Part shown: one piece after another, positions 6,542 to 11,964 of the stretch
Layout: every line of letters starts with the position of its first letter
Numbering within the stretch: the stretch's first letter is position 1
Notes under the pieces: generated by a model
Seen by the model: only the letters and a program-made list of their open reading frames with translations
The model's database searches: none
Told to the model about the DNA's origin: nothing
Assembly (NCBI GenBank): GCA_023436765.1
Contig: JAEZHX010000224.1
Coordinates: 1-11,964, forward strand
Direction of reading: 5' to 3'
Origin: Bacillota bacterium
GTDB taxonomy: Bacteria > Bacillota > Clostridia > Lachnospirales > Lachnospiraceae
Length of the DNA stretch: 11,964 nucleotides
Position numbers and translations under genes: made by a program

Positions 6542-7264
6542 ATGGACACTTATTTATATACCGACTGCGGCGGACGTGATAACAACGAGGACTTCGCGGG
6601 ATATAATTCAAAAAATCCGGAAAGGTGCATCTGGGTCCTGGCAGATGGCCTCGGTGGACATCTGAGCGGAGAAATCGCTTCAAAATCTGCTGTTGAGTTT
6701 ATTCTGGAGTATTTTCTGTCGATAGGTAATTTTTCTGAAAGCTCTCTGCTGGAGATGATGGAAGCAGCAAACAAGCAGATCCTCTGCCTGCAGAACAAGG
6801 AGAGTAATCTCAAGGATATGAAAACCACTCTAGTCGGCGCGGTGTATGATGGTGATAAGCTGAGTGCTTTCCATGTCGGAGATTCACGGTTGTACTATTT
6901 TAAAAATGGAAAGCCTTACTATATAACAAAAGATCATACAGTCTCACAAATCGCCGTAAATATGGGTGAAATAACCTTTGATCAGATTCGATTTCACGAT
7001 GACAGAAACAAGCTCTTAAAAGTCTTAGGAAATGAAGAGCAACTAAAAATCAATAAGCTTGATCAACCGATAAAGGTCGAGAAAGGCGACGCTATTTTAT
7101 TATGTTCGGACGGTTTTTGGGAATATGTCTATGAAACCGAAATGGAAATAGATCTGTCAAAATCAAACACAGCACAGGAATGGGCAGAGTTCATGATCAA
7201 GCGGCTGCTTCTTCGTGTATCCAGTGAAAATGATAATTTCACCTGTATCAGTGTTATATTCTGA
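6542..7264 (+). CDS. PP2C-family protein phosphatase (minimal domain)
   Basis: A compact 240-residue phosphatase of the PrpC/Stp type with nothing beyond the catalytic domain. It has R-D-N-N-E-D (12-17), D35-G-L-G-G, T-T (95-96), V-G-D-S-R (112-116), K-D-H-T (130-133), C-S-D-G (188-191) and N-D-N-F-T (230-234). It is thus a textbook match, closer to consensus than the first phosphatase of the operon. It is soluble and cytoplasmic, and would remove phosphate from Thr/Ser on the kinase or FHA partners. It is the last gene before the terminator, 27 nt after the membrane FHA gene. AAGGAAGG at 6525-6532 is the likely ribosome site. A GGCGGTA closer to the ATG resembles the one in front of the first phosphatase. 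Confidence 0.95.
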   Translation: MDTYLYTDCGGRDNNEDFAGYNSKNPERCIWVLADGLGGHLSGEIASKSAVEFILEYFLSIGNFSESSLLEMMEAANKQILCLQNKESNLKDMKTTLVGAVYDGDKLSAFHVGDSRLYYFKNGKPYYITKDHTVSQIAVNMGEITFDQIRFHDDRNKLLKVLGNEEQLKINKLDQPIKVEKGDAILLCSDGFWEYVYETEMEIDLSKSNTAQEWAEFMIKRLLLRVSSENDNFTCISVIF

Positions 7265-7275
7265 TCAGCTATCTA

Positions 7276-7326
7276 CCTAACATAAAAGCAGCAGCACTGA
7301 TGTAAGTGCTGCTGTTTTATGTTAGG
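7276..7326. terminator. Long bidirectional hairpin terminator between convergent genes
   Basis: CCTAACATAAAA-G-CAGCAGCACT pairs with AGTGCTGCTG-TTTTATGTTAGG across a 6-nt loop: 22 base pairs with one bulged G. A GC-rich core is followed by TTTTAT on both strands, so it can end the kinase operon on the + strand and the permease on the - strand. Confidence 0.88.
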
Positions 7327-7381
7327 GTTATGCTTTGTCTGGAGTATTGATATCGTCAGTTATTATAATAAGTAACAACTG

Positions 7382-8860
7382 CTATTCGTTATCCTGTACT
7401 GCAGTCTTCTTACCACCAATGGATAACAGCAGGTTCAATAAGATACCGACTACTGCAGCAGAAGCGATAGCAGGGAACTCTGCGCCGAATATGGGTATCA
7501 TACCGTTAGGGAAGCCGAAGCTGCCGCCTAAGCCGATGATTAAGATGATAGCAATGACTGCCAGGTTCTTGGACTGGAACATGTCAACCTTACTGTCCAT
7601 CATGATTGTGATACCCTGTGCTGCGATAACACCGAACAGATAGATGGAAAGGCCGCCGATTACGCTTTCCGGAATGGAATATACTGCGTTAACCAGAGGG
7701 GTGAAGCAGGAGATTACCATGGTGATAATAGCTGCTACGATTAATACGGGAACGGAGAATACCTTGGATAATGCCATGGCACTAATATTCTCACCGTAAT
7801 TGGTTCCGGCAGGACCGCCGATAGCACCGGATACGATATCGCCGATACCGTCACCGATTAAGTTAAGTCCAAGCTTATCACCGAGGTTATATTTCTTCGT
7901 AGAGCCCTTCTTCTTAGCAAAGTCGTTTACATAGATATCGAGCTGGAAGATATGTGCGGTTGATTCAGGGATCGTTGCGATGGCGATTGGCATGATTGCG
8001 CCGATGGCAGCCCAGGATGGCTTCGGGAAGGTGAAGATAGGAAGGTTAATGATACCCTCCAAAGCTGTCTTATTAAAGTTAATAAATCCTATGCCTGTAA
8101 TGCCTCCGATAATCGCTGCACTCACATAACCTGTCAAAAGGCCAAAAAGAATAGGCAACTGAGATAGTTTGCCCTTCAGGTATACAGAATATAAAATTGT
8201 TGATATTAAGGTAATCAATGCTATCACCCAGGACCAGCTGCTATATGTTTTAGCATCACTGACTTCTGTATCGGTAAATACATTGTTTGCATTAGCGATA
8301 ACACCGCCAAGGTTGACATTTTGGATATCGTCTTCTGCATGATCTTCAGCGTTAACAACTACACTGCTGGGATTGCTGTAGCTTGATGCGTTGTTCATTG
8401 CGGATGCTGCTAAGGATAAGCCGATAATAATAGCAATGCTTCCGGTTACAGTAGAGGGAAGAACCTTCTCGATTGCCTTTCTGCCGAAACGTTTAATGAT
8501 TAAGCCGGCAGCAATGGATACGAAACCTGACATTACGATACCAAATTGTGCAATTGAGATTTTGGAGTTGAGATCCATATCTGCGAATTGCTTAGCTCCC
8601 ATTATAGAAGCAATGGCTGCAATGTAGGAAAAACTGGATCCATAATAAAGGGGGATTTTTCTTCCGGTAACAAGAATGAAACAAAGAGTTGCCAATCCGC
8701 TGGCGAAAATGGTAGTAGATACGTGGAAACCTGTAAGAATAGCAACGAGAACGGTTGCCGGGAACATTACAACGATCTGTTGCAATGCGAATAGGATTAA
8801 TTCCACGATCGGGGGACGTTCATCGGGTAGATAGCCGATGGGTTGTTTCTTAGAAGACAT
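7382..8860 (-). CDS. NCS2-family nucleobase (uracil/xanthine) permease
   Basis: A polytopic membrane transporter of 492 residues that would import uracil or a related purine/pyrimidine base by proton symport. Residues matching the substrate site of E. coli UraA are visible: E299-x-x-x-H303 in A-T-I-P-E-S-T-A-H, and E357 in the T-N-Y-G-E-N re-entrant segment (348-360). L-P-S-T-V-T-G with the following I-I-I-G-L-S-L (134-150) is also a family signature. It is about 60 residues longer than UraA (429). The extra length is mainly a hydrophilic Asn/Ser/Asp-rich stretch at about 155-210, between two membrane helices and probably exposed outside. Exact substrate cannot be told from sequence. The start has AGGAGG about 8 nt upstream on the - strand. 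It is transcribed towards the kinase operon from its own promoter, with no sign of a purine riboswitch in its leader of roughly 90 nt. Confidence 0.93.
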   Translation of the reverse strand: MSSKKQPIGYLPDERPPIVELILFALQQIVVMFPATVLVAILTGFHVSTTIFASGLATLCFILVTGRKIPLYYGSSFSYIAAIASIMGAKQFADMDLNSKISIAQFGIVMSGFVSIAAGLIIKRFGRKAIEKVLPSTVTGSIAIIIGLSLAASAMNNASSYSNPSSVVVNAEDHAEDDIQNVNLGGVIANANNVFTDTEVSDAKTYSSWSWVIALITLISTILYSVYLKGKLSQLPILFGLLTGYVSAAIIGGITGIGFINFNKTALEGIINLPIFTFPKPSWAAIGAIMPIAIATIPESTAHIFQLDIYVNDFAKKKGSTKKYNLGDKLGLNLIGDGIGDIVSGAIGGPAGTNYGENISAMALSKVFSVPVLIVAAIITMVISCFTPLVNAVYSIPESVIGGLSIYLFGVIAAQGITIMMDSKVDMFQSKNLAVIAIILIIGLGGSFGFPNGMIPIFGAEFPAIASAAVVGILLNLLLSIGGKKTAVQDNE

Positions 8861-8957
8861 AGCTTAATACCTCCTGGAATTTTTCTTATTTTGACATATT
8901 TTTGCCTTTTTGTAAAGAGGTTTTTTTGTTTTTAATATATTTTTATTATGAGCTAAA

Positions 8958-8986
8958 TTTATACTAGTAAAAATCACCAGATTCAA
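8958..8986 (-). promoter_or_regulatory. Predicted sigma-A promoter of the permease
   Basis: Read on the - strand: -35 TTGAAT (8986-8981), a 17-bp spacer, and -10 TATAAA (8963-8958). Spacing is ideal, with four and five of six consensus bases. It would give an A-rich leader of about 90 nt before the permease. Confidence 0.6.
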
Positions 8987-9070
8987 CCTGGGCTTATTGT
9001 ATAATTTCAATAACCGGCAAAATTCCGTATATGAAGCAATCACATATCATAATTACGTGCTGGAACTTTT

Positions 9071-9101
9071 TTGGGTAATTTATATTATTTTGTGGTACAA
9101 T
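9071..9101 (+). promoter_or_regulatory. Possible promoter of the DUF4153 gene
   Basis: An extended -10, TGGTACAAT (9093-9101), lies about 40 nt before the start codon with a weak TTGGGT 19 bp upstream. A second candidate, TTGTGG (9090-9095) with TATAAT (9114-9119), would start transcription too close to the ribosome site. The call rests mainly on the extended -10. Confidence 0.35.
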
Positions 9102-9139
9102 ATGGTAGTGGTATATAATTATGAAGGGAGGTATTACCA

Positions 9140-10927
9140 ATGGAACTTTTGAAAAGCTTTCGGGCACGCTTTCAGGGATTGACGGATACTGTTCTCCGTT
9201 TTCCTGTTACCCTACTTTTGTTGATATCAGCAGCTGTTATGAATGCTGTCGTAATCAGTACCAAGGAGTTTGAGGATTACACCAGGCTGCTGCTTACCTT
9301 CCTCGTCGGAGCATTTATCTATGTAGTGTCACAGATGGTATTCGAGCATTATCACGGGGGAAGGCCATACAGGCTGCTCTATATGGCAGAATCGGCAGCC
9401 TTTACCATCGCGTACTTCTTTATCATAAGAAATCATGAAATCACTGCGACCATAACTGTAAGGACGATGGTTCTCCTTTTTTTGTTATTGGTAGCATTCC
9501 TGTGGATACCCTCGATCCGCTCAGTAATTGATTTTAACCAAAGCTTTATGGCTGCGTTTAAGGCCTTTTGGGTAGCAGGGTTCTTCTCCGGCATCTTATT
9601 TTTAGGTATTGCTTTGATCTTGAGTGCAATAAACAAGCTTATTCTTCCTATTAACGGGACATCCTATGTACATGCTGCAAATATCGTATTCGTCCTATAT
9701 GCTCCGCTTTATTTTCTGTCTCTAATCCCAAAGTACCCGGCCGCAGTTGGAGCCGGGAGTATGGAACAGGTTCAGAGCGGAGAGGAAATTCCGGTATTCC
9801 AAAAGGCCGGAGATACGCCGGGAGTTCTGGCCAGCTTATTGTCCTACGTTATTATCCCTGTAACCGCTATTTTTACGATCATTTTGCTCATCTATATTAT
9901 ACTGAATTTTACCGATGAGTTCTGGACGGATAGTTTATTAGAGCCTCTTTTGGTGTCCTATTCCATAACTGTTCTTATAGTCTACCTCCTGGTCAGCAGG
10001 CTGGACAGCCCGATTGCAGCCATGTTTCGCAGGGTATTTCCTAAAATACTGGTTCCTGTGGTCCTGTTCCAGACAGTATCCTCCTGCATCAGTATCGGAG
10101 ATTCAGGAATCACCTATGGGAGGTATTATGTGATTCTGTTCGGATTCTTTGCGACGGTGGCAGGACTCTTATTCTGCTTTCTTCCGGTCAGGAAGAACGG
10201 TTTGATAGCACCGATTCTGATCCTGCTATCTCTTTTGTCCATTCTGCCACCGGTGGATGCCTTCACAGTAAGCCGTCTCAATCAGACAGGCAGGCTGAAA
10301 AGTGTCCTTACAGAGAACGGTATGCTGACCGACAATAGAATAACCCCTAATCCTGATTTGGATGAATACGACAGGAAGACAATCATTAGCTCCGTCGAAT
10401 ATTTGAATCAAATGAATTACACGAAAGACATTCCTTGGCTGGCTGATTATAACAGCACCTTTCATTTTGATCAGACCTTTGGCTTTTCGAGATATGACGA
10501 TACCCAAGGGGCATATGGGAGCCTCTATCTATATCTGGACCAGGAAAGTATGATAAATGTTACCGGATATGACTATCTACGCAGAGTGAATATTTCCGGG
10601 GAGGAGAACAATCAAAGGGAAGCAATCCTTCGGAAGAATGGTGTGGAGTATACCCTGGAATATGACCGGAACGGAGGGAAAACCTATCTGATACTGAGGG
10701 AAAAGGAAACCGAGCTGATTCGCTTCTCAGTGAATGATATCATAGATCGCTTTTCTGATATTGAGGAGGTAAATCATTCCGAGGTGCTATCGGAGGAGGA
10801 AGCCAAATTTACGGTAGAAAATGAGCGGGCCGTCTTGACTTTGATGGTGCAAAACATTAATATAAATTACTGGCAGGAAGGAAGTAGCTGGTATTCAGAA
10901 GCTTATATCCTGATCAAGCTTAAGTGA
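9140..10927 (+). CDS. DUF4153 family polytopic membrane protein
   Basis: A 595-residue protein resembling the DUF4153 family, whose function is not established. About ten or eleven hydrophobic segments fill residues 21-370, for example 21-39, 50-67, 107-125, 145-163, 233-256, 268-286, 302-318, 329-348 and 355-370. The segment around G323-I-T-Y-G-R-Y-Y is a recognisable family element between late helices. The remaining 220 residues (about 375-595) are hydrophilic with no membrane segment and probably fold as a soluble extracytoplasmic domain. Their Y-L-N-Q-M-N, W-L-A-D-Y and aromatic-rich strands suggest a beta-rich fold but give no enzyme motif. A GGGAGG at 9126-9131 precedes the ATG by 8 nt. 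The cyclophilin lipoprotein gene follows after 26 nt, so the two are probably co-transcribed and both act at or outside the membrane. Confidence 0.8.
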   Translation: MELLKSFRARFQGLTDTVLRFPVTLLLLISAAVMNAVVISTKEFEDYTRLLLTFLVGAFIYVVSQMVFEHYHGGRPYRLLYMAESAAFTIAYFFIIRNHEITATITVRTMVLLFLLLVAFLWIPSIRSVIDFNQSFMAAFKAFWVAGFFSGILFLGIALILSAINKLILPINGTSYVHAANIVFVLYAPLYFLSLIPKYPAAVGAGSMEQVQSGEEIPVFQKAGDTPGVLASLLSYVIIPVTAIFTIILLIYIILNFTDEFWTDSLLEPLLVSYSITVLIVYLLVSRLDSPIAAMFRRVFPKILVPVVLFQTVSSCISIGDSGITYGRYYVILFGFFATVAGLLFCFLPVRKNGLIAPILILLSLLSILPPVDAFTVSRLNQTGRLKSVLTENGMLTDNRITPNPDLDEYDRKTIISSVEYLNQMNYTKDIPWLADYNSTFHFDQTFGFSRYDDTQGAYGSLYLYLDQESMINVTGYDYLRRVNISGEENNQREAILRKNGVEYTLEYDRNGGKTYLILREKETELIRFSVNDIIDRFSDIEEVNHSEVLSEEEAKFTVENERAVLTLMVQNININYWQEGSSWYSEAYILIKLK

Positions 10928-10940
10928 TCTAATAAGTAAT

Positions 10941-10945
10941 GGAGG
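10941..10945 (+). promoter_or_regulatory. Shine-Dalgarno site that fixes the cyclophilin start
   Basis: GGAGG lies 8 nt before the ATG at 10954. The in-frame ATG at 10939 overlaps it (ATGGAGG) and would add five residues before the lipoprotein signal, so it is rejected. Confidence 0.8.
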
Positions 10946-10953
10946 TTATTCAC

Positions 10954-11646
10954 ATGGGAAGAACGGTTATTAAACTAGTCGTAGCGGCATTGATGGTAAT
11001 CGTTATGACAGGCTGTGGAAGTAAGGATGCTGCTGACCAATTCGCAAAACCTGAGAAGAATGAAACAGTGGCTGAGATTGTAATTAAGGATTTTGGTTCT
11101 ATCTATGTTAGATTTTTTAAGGATGCTGCACCTAAGGCAGTGGAGAACTTCACGACTCATGCGAAGGAAGGCTATTATGACGGCCTTACCTTTCACAGAA
11201 TCATTGAGGATTTCATGATTCAGGGCGGAGATCCTACAGGTACGGGAGGTGGTGGAGAAAGCATCTGGGGAGGTACCTTCGAGGATGAGTTCTCTGATGA
11301 GCTCCAACCTTACCGCGGAGCCTTATGCATGGCGAATTCAGGTCCGGATACGAACGGAAGCCAGTTCTTCATCGTACAGACAACCCAGACCTATGATAAG
11401 AATATTTTAAGCCAGGCAGAACAGGCTTACAATGTGAAATTTGATAAGGAAGCGATAGAGAACTATGGCACCATCGGCGGAACACCCTGGCTCTATAAAG
11501 CGCATACTGTTTTTGGACAGGTGTATGATGGTTATGATGTCCTGGATGCCGTTGCCAGGGTTGATAAGGCGGATGCGGACAATGGGATTCCCGCAGCTCC
11601 GGTTGTAATAGAAACAATTAAGGTTTATGAATATGCCGGGAAATAA
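10954..11646 (+). CDS. Cyclophilin-type peptidyl-prolyl cis-trans isomerase, lipoprotein
   Basis: A 230-residue lipoprotein that would speed cis-trans isomerisation of X-Pro bonds in proteins outside the membrane. Residues 1-21 are a signal with lipobox V-M-T-G-C; C21 would be lipidated. The cyclophilin domain (about 39-228) has F80-H-R with the catalytic Arg82, F87-M-I-Q-G-G-D-P, M126-A-N-S-G-P and N134-G-S-Q-F-F-I, and H184-T-V-F-G. A segment of about 40 residues (143-182, ending in T-P-W-L) between the N-G-S-Q-F-F and H-T-V-F-G motifs is longer than in E. coli PpiB. Similar insertions are, as far as I recall, common in clostridial members. It follows the DUF4153 gene and ends at a clear terminator, so it closes that transcript. 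Confidence 0.94.
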   Translation: MGRTVIKLVVAALMVIVMTGCGSKDAADQFAKPEKNETVAEIVIKDFGSIYVRFFKDAAPKAVENFTTHAKEGYYDGLTFHRIIEDFMIQGGDPTGTGGGGESIWGGTFEDEFSDELQPYRGALCMANSGPDTNGSQFFIVQTTQTYDKNILSQAEQAYNVKFDKEAIENYGTIGGTPWLYKAHTVFGQVYDGYDVLDAVARVDKADADNGIPAAPVVIETIKVYEYAGK

Positions 11647-11664
11647 CCGGATGCTGAAGCTATG

Positions 11665-11692
11665 GGATGCCGCTTGCTGCGGCATCCTTTTT
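11665..11692 (+). terminator. Rho-independent terminator after the cyclophilin gene
   Basis: A perfect 9-bp GC-rich stem, GGATGCCGC / GCGGCATCC, with a 5-nt loop is followed directly by TTTTT. It starts 18 nt after the stop codon. Confidence 0.93.
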
Positions 11693-11732
11693 CATACTGC
11701 AACATAAATGTACTTACCTGATAAAAAACCAA

Positions 11733-11761
11733 TTGACAATAATATGAAAATTAATTATACT
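11733..11761 (+). promoter_or_regulatory. Sigma-A promoter of the PLP-enzyme gene
   Basis: TTGACA (11733-11738), a 17-bp spacer and TATACT (11756-11761): a perfect -35 and five of six -10 bases. It predicts a leader of about 65 nt, too short for an S-box or T-box. No attenuator hairpin was seen in it. Confidence 0.8.
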
Positions 11762-11820
11762 CTTAAAAACATACTAATCCAATATGAAATGTAGGCACGA
11801 TAGATGTTATAATAAAGCAT

Positions 11821-11825
11821 GGAGG
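11821..11825 (+). promoter_or_regulatory. Shine-Dalgarno site that fixes the PLP-enzyme start
   Basis: GGAGG lies 8 nt before the ATG at 11834. An overlapping in-frame ATG at 11819 (ATGGAGG) would add five residues and is rejected for lack of its own ribosome site. Confidence 0.75.
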
Positions 11826-11833
11826 AAAATAGC

Positions 11834-11964
11834 ATGGAGATCACTACCTTATGTGTCCACGGAACAGATGATAATACCCATAATACCGGGTCGGTAACCG
11901 TGCCGATCTATCAGACGGCTACCTTCGTCCATCCCGGTGTAGGGCAGAGTACCGGCTATGATTA
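11834..11964 (+). CDS. Cys/Met metabolism PLP-dependent enzyme, N-terminal fragment
   Basis: Only the first 43 codons are inside the window. The N-terminus, T-L-C-V-H-G-T then V-P-I-Y-Q-T-A-T-F-V-H-P and S-T-G-Y-D, is characteristic of the trans-sulfuration family: cystathionine gamma-synthase, cystathionine lyases, O-acetylhomoserine sulfhydrylase and methionine gamma-lyase. The PLP lysine and substrate-specific residues lie beyond the end, so the exact reaction cannot be chosen. It has its own promoter and is separated from the cyclophilin gene by a terminator, so it is an independent unit. Confidence 0.85.
   Translation, partial: MEITTLCVHGTDDNTHNTGSVTVPIYQTATFVHPGVGQSTGYD

Noticed and set aside
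7335..7643. Plus-strand open frame opposite the 3' end of the permease.
   Set aside because: It is antisense to a well-supported NCS2 permease, has no ribosome site and overlaps conserved coding sequence.
8891..8919. TTGACA followed 17 bp later by TAAAGA on the plus strand as a promoter for the DUF4153 gene.
   Set aside because: The -10 matches only half of the consensus and would give a leader of more than 200 nt; a closer extended -10 exists.
8861..9139. Possible purine or other riboswitch in the divergent region before the permease.
   Set aside because: The leader of about 90 nt is A-rich with no recognisable aptamer core or stable stems; only promoter elements could be supported.

Overview
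The window looks like a chromosomal segment of a Gram-positive, low-to-moderate G+C anaerobe of the Clostridia, probably Lachnospiraceae-like. This is inferred from strong GGAGG ribosome sites about 8 nt before the starts, a Gram-positive lipoprotein signal, and the pairing of a DUF4153 membrane protein with a lipoprotein cyclophilin. No species can be named from sequence alone.

Region 1 (1-7264, + strand) is one probable operon for Ser/Thr phosphorylation signalling. It begins inside a transmembrane protein kinase whose ectodomain is an internalin-like array of 29 leucine-rich repeats. It continues with a zinc-ribbon/FHA protein, a PP2C phosphatase with a basic N-terminal tail, a secreted-side trypsin-like protease anchored to a cytoplasmic FHA domain, a protease-less membrane FHA twin of that protein, and a second, minimal PP2C phosphatase. 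Gaps inside the operon are 20-41 nt, except for a 128-nt gap after the kinase. A long bidirectional hairpin terminator (7276-7326) closes it. The simplest model is that the LRR ectodomain senses something outside, the kinase phosphorylates Thr residues inside, the FHA proteins read those marks, and the two PP2C enzymes erase them. The protease-FHA protein could carry the signal back across the membrane. The first FHA protein has three T-x-P-L motifs in its linker and the kinase juxtamembrane segment has T-E-P-I. These are plausible phospho-sites for the locus.

Region 2 (7382-8860, - strand) is a convergent NCS2-family uracil/xanthine permease with its own promoter in the divergent gap.

Region 3 (9140-11646, + strand) is a DUF4153 polytopic membrane protein followed 26 nt later by a cyclophilin-type peptidyl-prolyl isomerase lipoprotein, ending in a clear intrinsic terminator. 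After a near-consensus sigma-A promoter, the window ends in the first 43 codons of a Cys/Met-metabolism PLP enzyme.

The most unusual points are the receptor kinase with a long, perfectly phased 66-bp LRR array; an out-of-frame relic of a second LRR C-terminal cap just after the kinase stop codon; the tandem FHA duplication that gave a protease-linked and a protease-free membrane FHA; and the repeated T-x-P-L motifs. No intergenic stretch exceeds 300 bases, and no tRNA, rRNA, CRISPR array or insertion sequence was seen.
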